Part shown: positions 25,913 through 39,587 of the stretch, piece after piece
Layout: every line of letters starts with the position of its first letter
Position numbering within the stretch: position 1 is the stretch's first letter
Assembly (NCBI RefSeq): GCF_002999335.1
Contig: NW_020312128.1
Span: 1 to 64,000, forward strand
DNA: 64,000 bases
Reading direction: 5' to 3'
From: Cyclospora cayetanensis
Lineage: Eukaryota > Apicomplexa > Conoidasida > Eucoccidiorida > Eimeriidae
The notes under the pieces: generated by a model
Told to the model about the DNA's origin: nothing
What the model saw: the letters and a program-made list of their open reading frames with translations, nothing else
The model's database searches: none
Program-made: the position numbers and the translations under genes

Positions 25913-27732
25913 TCATACACCCATTAACATGCTTTCGTCAAGCTTCGAGGCGGCGCTCTCTTGATCGCCATGCATTGGACCTTGTTGTGAATTGTAGGAT
26001 TCATTAAATTCAATGACACACCCAACTCCTGAAGTACTGTGGGGGCTGCTGACGGCACAGGTACCTTCTTCGCTTGCTTCGTTTGGTTGCACGGCCTTTT
26101 CCGTGCTCACGCTGGTGGCTGTGTGCTGCTCCAAACGCTTTTGCATAGCCTCAAGATGCTTGCTATGCTGCTGAGTACTGAATCTGTTGGCATATACGCC
26201 TCTGTAGAGCAGAAACGAAGCGAGCCCAGGAGAGGCTGCATAGGCTGCAACGTGGTAGCAGGTCAGTCCCACCTGATTTTCACCGTTTGAATAGCACGCA
26301 CATGACTCATGAACTGGTTGTATTAGAGCCACATAGGGAATACAACATTAGCTTTTCCTGCCACACTCTGGTATTAAGCCGTATCGTCGTCTGCGAAGTG
26401 TGGAGCCTGAATGCGGTGCTGGCCCTATGTGAAGAATGGGAACTGCATGCATATCGTACGTTGTTTTCTCGGTTCATCGTTGCTCCCTTGCTAAGAAGCA
26501 ACGCTATGATCTATTGGCATATGCGCACATACATTTCCAGTCAGGAACTTCGATTTCAAAACTGCTACTACATAGGAACCAGTACAGTAAACAAAGAAGT
26601 TTCTGAAAGTCCCTGCATGCTGCTTTAAGCCGCTATAAAAATCTTATTTAGATGTGAGCCTGGACTGCAGGGAGGAGCACAAGCAGCTTTAGCTTACTTC
26701 CATATGCTTCGCATAAACTGCGAGAAACAACGGTGTTTCACCGGCCTGCAGAATACTTGACGCCACTAACCGTGCTGTGTACTCCAAAGGGCAATTCTGT
26801 GTTGAGCGACTCCAATGCCCGTTACTGTGCATCCAGCCCCTATCTAATCACTGAAGCCCCGTCTATCAATATAAACTACTTGGTAAGATGGATAATTTGC
26901 ATACTGTGGAATGTCGTTTTTCAACACTTGCTTTAGAGGAGTGTAGTCTGTGGGCCTTTGTACTGTCACAGATGCTTAATGCCACCCTGACCATGCCATA
27001 GAAAGCTATGGACGGTGGGACCGCCGCTTAAAACATTGTTTCTTAGAGCTCTGCAAGCTCCATCGTGCTTGTCAACCCTCAGCTGTATGATGTGCACTGC
27101 ACCTCCATACACGGCCCTCGTTCACCGCACAATAGAATAGTAAGAACCTGAGAGAGCCCTGAAAGGCTGCCTAGACTAACAACTGACTCACACAGTCGGG
27201 AACGTCAACGCTTGCTCCTCGTTCAATGAGAAGCTCGGTAATCTGCCGATGCCCATGAACAGAGGCTTCGTGTAGAGCTGTTGAGCCGCGAATATCCTGG
27301 TGGTTAGCGCTGGCTCCGTGATCCAACAGAAGGCGGGCAACCTCCTCGTGGCCACGACAAGCGGCATGCCACAGCGCGGTACGAAAATACTGCAAACAGG
27401 AAACACTACATTAACGCGTTTGCGGCTACAATCATTTGTGAGAAATAGGTTGTACCGATGCTACTGATGAGCTGGAGGATTCTGCGTAAGTCGTTCAGGG
27501 AAGAAGGATCAGTTCTGCAACAGTATTATTTGCTAATTTAATGCATACTCCCCAGCACAAACTTCTATTAATTGAAATACACTGTGACCTATTTAGACAC
27601 TCCTGATACATCAAGAGTGGTATAACATACTGGGGGCTCTGCAAAATCAAGAGACGGGAGAAGTTTCATGAGCTCCTTGCAGTCACGGACCTTGCCATCG
27701 CGAGCTGCAGCAATCAATTTCCGCCCAGCTTC
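25913..27732 (-). CDS. Ankyrin-repeat protein, multi-exon, 5' end uncertain
   Basis: Three exons join in one frame with phase-0 introns: 27,631-27,732, 27,192-27,389 and 25,913-26,272. The borders are CAG before each exon and GTATGT and GTGAGT after the first two. The joined protein reads as ankyrin repeats: a capping helix pair (KLIAAARDGKVRDCKELMK), then TALWHAACRGHEEVARLLLD and TALHEASVHGHRQITELLIE, then a third repeat formed across the last junction (GLTCYHVAAYAASPGLASFL). A glutamine-, serine- and glutamate-rich tail of about 80 residues follows. Ankyrin repeats bind other proteins; no enzymatic domain is seen, so the partner is unknown. No ATG opens the first exon in frame, so at least one exon is missing upstream. 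A candidate is 29,422-29,476 (ends in GTGAGT, phase 0), but it is weak. Confidence 0.7.
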
Positions 27733-29420
27733 CTGAGCATCACATGACTACTGGACATGAAATGCAGGCATGCAACGCTTTTCGAGGCAAAATCGATTAT
27801 TTTTAATGTTTAATTTTTCAGTGCATTAATTCCTGAAAGCATGCAACTCGCGTACAATGTATAATGGCTAATTGTTTTAGATAAGTACAGTGTCTGTGGA
27901 AGCTCTGAAGTTTCTAGCTTACAGTCATGATGACTACGCAGGAATAACATTACTGGAGTCAAAAAGCGTATATTGCATCCACTCTAAGGAACGCAATTCA
28001 TAATTCATGTGGAGATTAGGTTCCAGCTAGCCAGCTGCGCAAGCTGGCATGGCAGCAACAGCGCTCGCCTGCTAGCCGAGAGTTTTCAGTGGGTGCACTG
28101 TTAGGCGTATATATATCAGCGACAAAGCTATCACTAACTCCCGGTGTATGGCGGTTCTTTATGCAAAATAGGGCACTTTCTTGGGGCTGGGGCCACGAAA
28201 GGAGGCGTACCTCTTAGTCCCCATGTAGCCTGGGTAACTACAAACCCAAAATTGAGCCATCCCACGTATCAGGCTATAAAATAGTATTAAAGGAATCGTT
28301 CGCTCGTCAGGGCTAATATGGAGTCTTTCTTTGCACAAACTTGTTAATTTGGGAACCCGTTGCTACTGTCCTTCCACCAGCAAAAACTTTGACCGCCGCT
28401 GCAGTGTTGTAGCACTATATAGATGGTAGATTAGTATCATTACTATGCACTGCCGTTATTCAAAACAGAAATTTGTGTGAGCTAAAGACGGGTGCTTGTA
28501 TTTGTATGCTCTGCCCACTTTTGCGGGGCTTTCTTCGTGGTACAGCGGGATACACAACCCCGGAGGCTAAAAAGTCTCTGTAAAGAATTCGCAATAACAT
28601 TTTTTCACTGCTTAATGCTAATTTATGTTTTACCTGTGACTTTGTGCCTACCACTATTGTACCGAGGGTTTGGGGACCGTTGGGGGGTATAAAAGTGGCC
28701 GCTGCTGTATGGCCAAGTGACCTTGCGAAAAGTATTGCACAAATCCGACACACGAGAATGACTGATGAAACTTTTGTCGCTTTCCTTTCATATATAGAGC
28801 ACTAATAATCGCCTATTCTGGTCCAGCAAGGATTTCGCACCCAACGCACCTCCGCTAGAGAAATTAAAGTATCTAGAGCAGCTAGCGATCAAAGACTCAG
28901 GAGCTGAACAGTTCAAGTGATGTATAAAGAGATGGAGTGGTGCATGCGACTCATTCCTTAAGTGGTGCGACAGCCAATGAAATGCGTGGTTGTGGCTGAA
29001 GACCCCTCCATGGGATTACATATCACAATGCAGCGCATGTAAAAGCCTGAAAATGGAAGCGATAGCCTGGCACTAGCTGGCCTGTGCCCGCATGTGGCAT
29101 GCCATCAGATAACTCTTTTTGCTCACATTTACAACATTTGGGTCTTGGTATAGTCTATATGGAGAGGGGTAGCTGAAGATACGTTCTTAGGAATCACAAT
29201 AAAATTCTATAAATAAATTTTTGTAAGAATCCCAGCGTATACACAATGCTGAACTATCCTGACAAGCATCCTTGTCCATCACAAAGGGTAAATGCGCCGC
29301 ATGACGACATGTGTGATCTGCATGGCACTTTCGGAGCGTACAAAAGTATGCACAGCACTTAAAAATGACGCATATTTGGATATAAAAAGTTGTGGACGAG
29401 CAACTGAATGGTGAAACTCA
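27733..29420. other. Stretch without recognised exons
   Basis: Probably the large first intron or the promoter region of the ankyrin-repeat gene. The part near 27,780-27,960 is AT-rich. No open frame of more than 97 codons is present and none looks like protein. No RNA gene or mobile-element motif was recognised. Confidence 0.4.
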
Positions 29421-29731
29421 CAGAATCAAAGAGTTTACGGTGCAGCAACCTTTGACGCAGATAGCTGGTCAAAAGTGACAAGAGCGCTTGCGGCAATGGT
29501 AAAAAATAAACGCCAACGTTTCGCCTAAAGATTCACCCTGTAAAGATGATTCTGTGAGGAACCGTGGCGGCACACCGCCTTGGGCGTGTGAAGTGCATGC
29601 TCCTGCTATTTGGCGCTAATGGAGCAGATAAGCTGTTTGATCCAGGACATCTTGACAAAAATAGCTCAAAAAAGCGATCTTACTTAAATGCTCCAGGCAC
29701 AGAAAGAGAAGCGTCAGTAGCTTTGGCCACC

Positions 29732-30792
29732 TCACAGTGTGCTACGACTGTTTGTACCCCCATTAGGAATGCCTGATGAGCTACTAATGGAGCAACTCTC
29801 TGCACTTTCTGAGGAGTTGCTGTTTGAGTGGCGTATTCGATTCTGCTGGGTTTCCAGCTGAACAGAAGCCTGATCTACTGGAGAGCAGCTTGCTGATGAC
29901 GATGAGCTACTGCAGTCATTTGATGAGTTGGTAGCAGAGAAGCTGCTTGTGGTGCCGCTGGACGATTGTCTGCTGGAATGATGCTGAGAAAAGCTTCCTT
30001 GTATGGGCGTGAGCCCATTGTTGAGCGTAGTCACCATGTTATGATTGCCACGACTGCGAATGTCTTCGCGTCTACTTTGACCTCTCGTGCCTTCGCTCGT
30101 CCGGCTGCTACTGCTGCTGCTACTCCCGCTGCTCTTGCTAGCACTAGTTCCGCTCATGCTCTCTCTAATAGCCCGGTTATTGCTCATGCTGACCTCTTCG
30201 CCGGATTCGCTCGTGCTTTCGGCCACACGCTCTCCAGATGTAAGGCGATCAAGCAGCGAGCAATTTTTTGCCATAGGCTTGGAGCCTGCAATCAACTTAG
30301 GGGGAGCACTGTAGGAACCACTACTAGACCGGCTCTCAAAAGACTGGGCATGCAAAGTTGACGGGTTTGAAGACTTCCTGATTGACGTCACTATCGTTTC
30401 TGAGGAGGTCTGGGATGCCGTTCTGCTGACATATTCTTCGCTAGAGTCTGTCTCGTCGCTGCTACTCGTTTCGGTATTGCTGGTTTCCTCTGTACTGCTT
30501 TTCTGACTGCTGGTTCCTTCTCGGTGGCTAGTATCGCTTCTGCTGGATGCGCTACTTTGCTGCAGTACTGCAAAGTCCTGTGACGAGTTCGCTGTACTTT
30601 TTCCATCACTGTTGTAGCTACTGGCTGCCTCTTCTGTGCCCCTACTCTGAAGAGACAGGTTGCTGGAAGCGGCTTGCATACTGCTACAGGCTTGCGCCAG
30701 TAGTTTTAGATTCGCAAGTGTTGTCCGCAGGAATGAGCCCTCAGCGAGCGACTCGATGATACATTCGATGCTTGACAAGGTGGGCCCACGTG
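29732..30792 (-). other. Serine-rich C-terminal exon
   Basis: The largest exon of the coiled-coil region starts after a pyrimidine-rich acceptor (GTGTTCGCAG) and runs to a TGA. After about 45 ordinary helical residues (SSIECIIESLAEGSF and following) the protein becomes roughly 40% serine with threonine, glutamate and glycine, including short pure serine runs. The serine codons are mixed (AGC, AGT, TCN), so this is a compositionally biased protein rather than a simple triplet expansion. Such tails are usually disordered and often phosphorylated. The opposite strand shows leucine- and alanine-rich open frames that are only shadows of it. Confidence 0.7.
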
Positions 30793-33700
30793 CTGCGAAC
30801 ACAAATGCAAGGTAAGCTGTCGCTCCAAAGATCCCACACTGTACTTGGCAGAGCAAAGCTGTTGGTTTCTTCCATGGGCTCCAAAATATGGAGGCTAGTT
30901 CATTGCCTTTCCGCAGATACTGCGTACAAGCCTACAAGCCTACCAGTAATGCTTGTGGACCTCTCATATAGTTCGTATGACCCATTATCAGCTTCTTCTT
31001 CAACGATCTTCCAGATTATAGGGTGGCTCATGTCTAGTAACTCTTTTCTTCCCATCTTCCATGCCCTACAAGAGTGACAACATGCACTGCAACCCCATTC
31101 AAAATCTCCGGCAAGGATATTGCTAGGCACATCAGGCGGTTTGTGCAGCTTTCCGCATGCGAAAAGGGAGATTGTGACACACTTCGCCTGGTTTTCCTTT
31201 TGCGGTGATGACTGCGGGTAGCCTATGCTCAGTTTCGCTAACTTCTTCCGGGATTTCTAGAGACAAACACACAGGTAAGTCACATCGCAAGAAACAAAGC
31301 TCTGTGATTTAGAAGATGTGTTCTTTGCCAGTAAATCCAGCAGAGCACCGTTAGGATGAAGTAATAGTGTCACTTCACACAATTGTATAGGCTGTTCCAA
31401 TGCCAAGCATTATTTGGACCGTTACTACAGGATTGCACTCTTACTAGAGCTTTTATCCCCGCAGCCGGACTATTCCGGATGCCACATGTGCCCTTGCCCT
31501 GGCGTCGCTCAGTACGTTTTCCCGCTTTCCGCTTCATGACTAAACGCTGGCGATCTTTTTCCTCCCTCTGAGCCTGTGTTATTGCATTGATAAACCTATC
31601 CAAATGTGTGGAGAATGCATTGGCGCTTTTTCGCCATTCACTTCCATTAGCAAGTAGAGTACTTGCCCGGCTTCCAGACCTTATCCGACTTTGCCATTCT
31701 GCAACAAGCTTTTGTGGAATATCTTTTGAGGGGGTACCAGCGGGATGTGGGTCAGATGCAACTATGCGAAGTGTGGAGCATGTCCCGATGTCTTGACATG
31801 CAGCCGGCTTCACCGGTGTCCGTTGAGGCGTCTGGTGTACCGTGCACACAGAATGCTCATGGCAGCTTAATTCTGTGTACCGTCATTGCTCAACGTTAGA
31901 ATCTCTTGCCTTGTGCAGCTAGCTCCCTTAGGTATGAAACGGATAAAGCAGAATGACCTGCTTTAGTATATGCGGATACTTTCATCACCTTTTGGGTTGT
32001 GGCTTGTTCGCTTGTGTTAGTGTTGCCGTCGATCACCAGCTGTGTTGACATAGAAGCTCACAAATCCACTATGTGTTTCCATCCACTTTGTAAAAAACTG
32101 TGGAGCACTTTGACACCTTTGAGGCCACATGAGTCCTGTTGCAACTAACCTGAGCAAGCTCTGATTGATGCCTCTCCTTCAAGTGCTCTATTTCTCTCCC
32201 TCCATCTATCATCACCTGTAGTGCATCAGGAAACTGCAGTCAGATGTTCTCTCAGGTGTCTAGGGAGTTACTACTACTCTTTGGGGTATTGCAATTCATT
32301 TGCTTATCGATGTAGTGATGAGCTCGAATATCACCTGTGCTAGTCTTGAGGATGTAAGTTTTTCGATTTGATGCTATATACAAAGCACAGACGACCATAG
32401 GAACAAAGTCGCAGTCACACATGTGGCTCCTGAGAAGAGAAGACTGATCAACGGAGATTAATCTGGAATCACACATTTAACTTGGCTTGGGGTTACCCCT
32501 TTTTCGTACACGAGCATCCTCCGACATCTGTTGCCTTGCAACCGCAGCAAGTTCATCAGTACGCGATTCTTTGCCGAAGCTTTCGTTTGAAGGAAAACCG
32601 CAACGCACGATGCATTTGAGTATGCAGAACACAGCCAAAGAATCATTCGCCTCACATAAGAGTGTTTAGCGGCAGGCAGTTTCCATGCCGATGCTCAGCT
32701 ACGCAGACATAGGTTCCTCACTGAAGCTTATCTTCTGTCTTCTGCTGTGCTTCGCGGCGTATGTATTCCGTCAGCAGAACATGATGAAGATTATGCAGCT
32801 GCTGCAGGTCTTCAAGCTCAGCTTTGTGAAAGCTAAGTAGTAACTGCAGGTAGGGCATTGCGAAGTGTATCAACTTTTTGTAACTACCACGAGCACGATA
32901 AGTTGCATTAGCGGTGAGCATATAAAGGCCCAATAACACTGCATGACACTGTTTAAAAATAGCTGAAGTTTTCTTTTGTGAAGACCATCTTGGGCATGCT
33001 TCTCATCAGTCGGTGAATCAGCAGTTGGCGCTTCTTAGATTAAGATTGGGGTTAAGATGGAATTGAACCTCTTTCTTAAATTCGGTTCTGTCAAAAAATT
33101 CCGGCTGATCGCCCTGTAGTTCTTCAAATATCTCAATCCTCGATAGCTACAGGCACATAAGTAATTGGCCACACACGAAGGACCTCTGTGCAAAACGGTG
33201 TTTCCATCACATGGTAGCTGGGCTTTTGTGTGCGTCTACCAGGCCTACTTTCCACTGAGTCTCTAGCAGCAGCCGTTGGTTTTGAAGTTCTTGTTCAATG
33301 CGTTCGGTGCAATGAGACAATATACGCTGTCGCCTGTCGTCAGTTGCGGCCTTCACCTGGAGCTTAGAGGCATCCTTTGGTCACCAAGCACACAACAGTG
33401 ACCGTCGACGTCTCTATTTGGCTGCACTACCTCAAAGTATCGTTGGCACTTGGCTGGGGAGCAAACCTACCGCTTGCACGCAGGCTTAGGAAAGCTTTTT
33501 ACAGTGTAGCCATTGGATCAATAGCTCTAAACGAGCTCAAGATGGCTACAGTGGTTTTGAAGCAGAGTCGAATCGAGATTTTAGCGAATGAAATCTATAC
33601 GGTTACTTGCTTAGCCACAGAAAGTAGCGACACCATGTAGTGCTGTGGCAACAATTATCAAACTGCTGCTTCGACAGGGCTTCCACCTTATCGTAATATT

Positions 33701-36700
33701 GTATGTAGTTATGAATTAATTCGGCTTCCTAGACTATCTGCTTGTCTGAGAGTAAAAAGATTCGTCAAGATCGTACCTCTAAAAGGGTTATTTGCTTTTC
33801 TATAGGGTCAGCCTCCTTTTCAATCGTATTCAGTGCCTCTGAGAAATTCAACATATGAACCCAGAGACTCGGGGTTTTCAGATGTGGCTTTGAGCTTTCT
33901 GAAGAGGGTGGTGGCAAGAGTATCACTGGCTAGTGAGCTCTGCTGCTCTTAAAGTTTGTACCAATATCTTCACAGGCATTTTCCTAAAAACGCAATGACA
34001 TTCGCAGCCATGCGATACTTCAGGATGGTGTATGCTCTGCTAGCAAGTTGTGCGTAACGGTACGTACATGCATATTAGCAATCCAAACCAGTCTCAGTTA
34101 AAGCTGAGTAGCTTACTGCCTGTTTCCTGAGGGCCAATAACTTATCTCTCAAGGGATGCGTATTCAATGATCTCTCTTTTTCAGCTTCCTGCAATAAAAG
34201 ACATCGCGCGACTTGATTGCGCCGTATGTTTTCATGTGCATCAAAAAAACACGCTCCAGAGAATCAGCCACTCTGTGCACAAGTTAGTAGTTACGCAGGT
34301 TCACAACGATGTGCAGCCTCGTGGTGGGCTTTAAAGATACATTTATCTTGTATTGAATTGCCGAGAGTTCTTCTGCCTGCTTTTGCTTGAGCTCATGAAT
34401 GCGATCACTGTTGGTCTCCTCTGTAGACTCGTAGTACTCCCTAGCGTGCCACCTGCAGGTTATCGTGAGTTACAGGCGCTCCTACTGCACATTTCATGCT
34501 GGAGGTGGTACCTTACGTGTCTAAAAGTTGTTGAGAAAACAAGAAATCCATTTCCACCAGCGCTCGTGCACACATTTCTTAACTTGGTAAGTTAAAAAGG
34601 CCCACCGAGGTTCCCTGCTACTTGTTGCACCAAGAAACAGTTTCATCACTGCTCGTTGATGTAAAGTAGCAGCCATCCATTCGGCTTCCCATTCTTGTGG
34701 AAAGCTGCCACGGAACGTTTCATCTGCCTAAAGGAAGGAACAAAATCAACACAGCAGGTTTTGCTCTGGTGACTTTCAGGCCGCGATTTTTTCTAATGCT
34801 CATACGCACTTGACGACATTTGCATACCAGCTGTAACTTCTCTCGGCGCGTGGAAGTTTGGAGCAAAGAGTCTTCAAGCTGCTTCGACCAGGTATTTACA
34901 AGTGCATGGACAAATTCTGCCCATTGCGCAATACTGCTCTCTAGAAGAGCTTGACGTTCATGGATTGGCACTAAGGGTGGAGCAATTACTGGTGAGAGTC
35001 TGGCCAGCATGTAGCAGAATGCATTTTCCTGTTCCTTTGACCTCTTAGCTGTTAAGTTATCGGCGAAATCAATTGTCGAAACCTCATCGGACCATTTTTG
35101 ACGCAGCTTATTAAGTAGCACGAAAAATTGCTGATCACTTATTTGGCAAGTCAGCAGGTGCATCTCGGAATGCTGCCGGTTTACGGCATTGCGTTTTGCG
35201 ATGTACTGCGACAAAGACAACCAACGCATTCAAAGCCTACTTATCAGCAAAGCTGAGTTGACAACATGCACAGGGCCACTTTGGTGCGTGGTGAAACGTT
35301 GCCTGCGTCTGTGTGAACGGCTCAGGACTGCACTGGCAGTGTCAGCCGCATCCAGGTTCATATTCCGAACGCACCTGCCGTTCTGTCCACAAGACGCATT
35401 GCTTCCGTGCCTGTTGCTCGACGCTGATACGATTCAGTAGCAGTTGCTTCCTGTGTTCACATCGTTTTGCGTGCTCGGCCTCCCTGAACTTGCTTTGTTC
35501 GAGCATCAGTGCATCCATATCCTGTACCTGCCTTGAAGATTCAGCCTATGCAGCACAATCCATACTAGAGTGTGCTACTATGCTCAAGCCATTTTAGCGG
35601 CTTAACAGACTTTCTATTGGAATGGCACGTGCAATCAACCTACATTCAATGATTCGATGGCGTTTGCTAGCTCTGCTTCCGTCCAAAGCCATGATGGTTC
35701 TGCCTTTGCCTGAAACAATCCAAATTCGAAAGTATGTGGCAGAAGCTAAAACAAAAAGCTTTCACATTATGATGCCACCGGATTCTTAAGGAAATTTGTT
35801 GTGCCTTGTAATGCCGCTGCTTTAATCAAGCTCTTACATATGCTATTTGAGACACAAGGCGATCACGCTCATCCTCAATAAATTGGTGCCTTATTCGTTC
35901 AATAAACAAGTTGTCGTGAGCAGCATTTATTCCAGTTGCGACCTCTAGGTTTTGTACAGAAATTTTGGTGCTAAAGGAGCCTTGCCACTCCTCGTACTCA
36001 TTCAGAACCCTGCAATCAGCAGGATTTGCATGCACAAAGTTGGCCTGTGGGGCGTCTTTTCTCTAATCGAGGAGGCTGCGCTACTATTGACTCACGTATG
36101 CAGGCGTGGAGCAAGCATACAATCATTTTGCTGGAACGTGTTGCATGGTTCATATTAATCTCATGCCGGTGTTTCGACTTACTGTTGCTGCTGCGCTCTC
36201 AAAAAATCGATAATTCGAGTAAACTCCTCTTCCTCCAGCTCGGCGGACCGTAGGAGAGACGTACGACAATTCCTGACCTCTTCGATCGCTTTGATGTATG
36301 CTTCATCATGGGCTAAAGTTAATGCATGAGCGAGTGTCCCATATGTAGCTCGAGTGTTTCTATTGAGCACGTCGAGGCACTGCTGTAGCTCGATTGCAAC
36401 TGTAACCGGATCTGACGTTTCCAGAAGAATCTGGTCAAAATGATGAGGGCAGCGAACTTCAATACCGTTTCATCACTGCCGTGATTGTTTAAAACATGAG
36501 GGTGCTCCACAGCAATTTCCCTTTAGGTGAAATAACAAACGGATAACTGCGAAGAGGACCAAGCGTCCTGCAGCTCACCTTCAACTTCGCTAGGTAATCT
36601 TCAATCTCAATCATTATCCGAGCACGGAAGCGTCTTAAGTGCTACAGACGGATGTTACACATGTTCAACTGGTTTCCAAAATGGTGTCACAATACATATG

Positions 36701-39338
36701 CAGCTAGACCCTAGTAAGCAGTAGAGTCTAAGAGGGCAATCCAGCATGCACATCAAAAGCTTACCTGGTGCCTAGTCTTTTCCAGCTTGGTTTGAGCATT
36801 TAAAAGGCAAGTGAGCTCGCTGGAGACTATTTTCAGCTTTAGGTCGTAGCTCAGGACAGCGCTGTTGTGTTCCGCCTGTGCGATTGCTTTTGCTATGCTA
36901 AACCGTTTTCCAGTCAGTTGCAGGCACAGGGCGCAACTCTTGTTTAATGTGGCTTTAAGGTCAGCTTGTGCAGTTTGTTGCTCGAGGGTAACTCTCTTTA
37001 GTTGCTGCAATTGGGACAGACGCGTCAGATGTGGCACTACCATGCGATCTAACGACTGGCATGTACTTTACCTAAGGGCATTTACAATCGGCACCAGGAC
37101 TCACTGGATCAGTTTCAGCTTGACATTCTTCAGATAGCTCATCAGCTGAATCACTCGCTAGATACGAACGACTCAGGCAGTCGTTCCTTGCTCGTTCTAC
37201 CATAAGCCGTCGTTCCAGCTCGTATCTGCAGGCTCAACATGAGGAGGGCCTTGTAAGGATTCCTCGGGATCCCAAACAAAACAGAGCAGCTATTCGTCTA
37301 TATTCTAATTGGTGTGGTAGCTTGCAGGCAGCCACTTATGAACAGCCATATACGAATAATAACCATGAGGAGTCTCAGCGCTACAATGTGTCTGCATGCT
37401 TTACCTGTAAGCTAGCTGCTCTTGATTTATTTGGGCAAGGGCAGAATGGTAGGCTGTTTGGTTAGCCGCTTGGGCAGCTTCGCATTGGAAGTAAATACTC
37501 TGCTCTACATTTGCAAGATCCTGAATGTAGTAATAATCAATACGGCGGCTACTGCATACTAGGATTCCTTTACAGTCGAAGTATGCTTCGGTGTGGTACC
37601 CATGGGCACCTTTTCAACCAGACGACATCAGTCCTCACTTGTTTGCCTTCTTCTACGGACTTTCGGCACTGGGCCACCAGGTCCTCAACAGAATGCTTAA
37701 TCACAGTCGTTCGCTGACGTAACATCGCTTCTACTTCTTGTTCGGCTGCTTTCTCTTTTTCCGCGAATTCCTGATAATATCAAGTAGAGGCTAGAAGGAC
37801 AGCTTCTCAACAAAACGATCAGAAAGGTGTCTTAGAGTCAATCAGGCTGCTTTTATTTACTAGAAAGCTGTAAAAGGCAGCTTTGAGATGGAAAAATCCC
37901 GGACTAGCAACGGGAGCCACCCAGTCACCAGCAGGCCACACCATCACATCTAACCTTATACATGCTTTCAGCAGTATCCACGAACTGTTTCTGGATTATT
38001 GGAAGCGTGGTGATATTTCTCATAGACAAGGCTTTTTCGTAGCTTTTCCTTGTATTACAAAAAAGAGTAAATATTCCTTCTTGGAGCGTTGCCAGGCCAT
38101 TGCTTATTTGTCCAAACTGCTGTAGCAGCAGTGAGTCCATTTCTTTTTGCTTGGGAAATCACAAACAGTTTCACAGTGCTTCATACTTGTACAAGTGCCC
38201 TTTGTACTTTGCTCGTTGGTTGAAAATCAAGATTTGATGAATGCTGGTAACGATACTGTATGTTTTGGAGGACATTCAACCCTTGGTTTTGAGTTACGGG
38301 CTTTGTCTATCTGGTCTGAAGGTTGCACAAGGACCAAGCAAGAATCGCCGAACCTCGTGGGCAGCGATTGCGTTGCTTTTATCCACAAGCGTTCCCAGCG
38401 CATTCTCAATAAAGCGTCTTCTCTCACAGAGCTCGCTGCGTGTCGAGGCCAAAGTCGCCTAACCGCAAGAAAGAGCAGGGCCACAACCACTTGGTTATTG
38501 CACGAAATGCGTTACACGTAGAGCACTATTAATGCAAGCTCGCTCACTTCTGGTTTTAGCCCATCGGTAGCAGAAATGCAAATACTGGCTGCCTGAGAAC
38601 AGTCTCATGACGTGAAAAACGTATACTAGTGATCCAGGTAGGACGTGTAAAAAGCCAGCACCCCGAGCCCCATTAACCATTAAATTTAAATTTTCGTTGG
38701 GATGAAGGTATAGAGAAATCCGTATAAACAGGCTAAACAAACAAAGATTTACCTTGAGCGTTTCTTGAAGACTATTCTCGTATGCTGGCAGATCACCAGG
38801 TGTATGGTACAGTACTCCAGTAAGCTGGACCTCCAACTTTCCCGGCACCTGTTTTGCCGCTTCCACTGCTTTTAGGTGATGCAGTGCTTGTGTTGTTGCA
38901 GCACTCTGCTCTACTCCGAGCGCAGCTGCAAATGATTCTGCAGTGACATCAGCAATTTCATGAAATCTTGGGGACGTATCATGAGCGTTTGGCTCAGCTG
39001 AACGAGATCCTAAATGTACGTTGAGCGTCAAGGAGGTGAGGCCGTCGTTTCGCTGTATCTAGAAAACGCTCAGAGCACAAGCACACTATCGAACTGTACA
39101 TGTACAAGCCAATGGGTAAATCACAACGAATAGGAGAAACAACTGTATTAACATAGCTAGTCCTACAAGGTACAATTGGGACCTGCGTCAATGGCTTCAT
39201 ACGCTCCATTTCGGCCTCCTTCATAGCCTCGCATGCCCTCCGTACAGCTTCTTCGAGCGTTCCCTTGCGGAGCAGCATTGCGTTTTTCAGAGAAACCAAC
39301 TTTTCGCTTAGCTCCGCATTTTCGACTTCAGCCATTTC
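29732..39338 (-). CDS. Coiled-coil, serine-rich multi-exon region (likely cytoplasmic part of the giant gene)
   Basis: More than twenty short exons encode charged, helical, glutamine/glutamate-rich sequence of coiled-coil type. The better-defined ones are 39,167-39,338; 38,753-38,997; 37,955-38,119; 37,639-37,770; 37,405-37,520; 37,105-37,225; 36,765-37,004; 36,579-36,641; 36,183-36,430; 35,838-36,009; 35,644-35,709; 35,375-35,545; 34,810-35,205 and 34,584-34,727. Weaker ones follow near 34,350-34,455, 34,145-34,190, 33,780-33,885, 33,645-33,720, 33,250-33,355, 33,050-33,140, 32,735-32,855, 32,510-32,590, 32,151-32,219, 31,900-31,950, 31,455-31,850 and 30,920-31,100. The last exon (29,732-30,792) is serine-rich. 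If a separate gene, its start would be the ATG at 39,335 (MAEVENAELSEKL). However, that exon opens with a phase-0 acceptor (GAATAG before GAA ATG), which fits the preceding membrane-protein exon, so I favour one gene. Function is unknown; a structural or scaffold role beneath the membrane is inference. Confidence 0.7.
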
Positions 39339-39587
39339 CTATTCGGCCACGCCAACAAGCCGAAGACCTGATGTTTGACTAGTTGGCCAGCAATTCGGCC
39401 ACGTCATTTGAATTCGTGTGCGGACCACAATCACAGTGAGTAGCTCTTCTTTTCACTGTAGATGCAGCTCTAAGCCAAGAGGTCACCAATAGCATGTCGT
39501 GAAGCAAATGAACTCCTGAAGATAGGCGATGCTGATGGCAGTCTCTAGGGGGCAATAGTTCAATTGTGTACGACGTAGTAGCAGTAC

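Noticed and set aside
29966..30361. Plus-strand alanine/leucine-rich open frames
   Set aside because: They lie exactly opposite the serine-rich exon and have no independent features; they are shadows of its repetitive codons.
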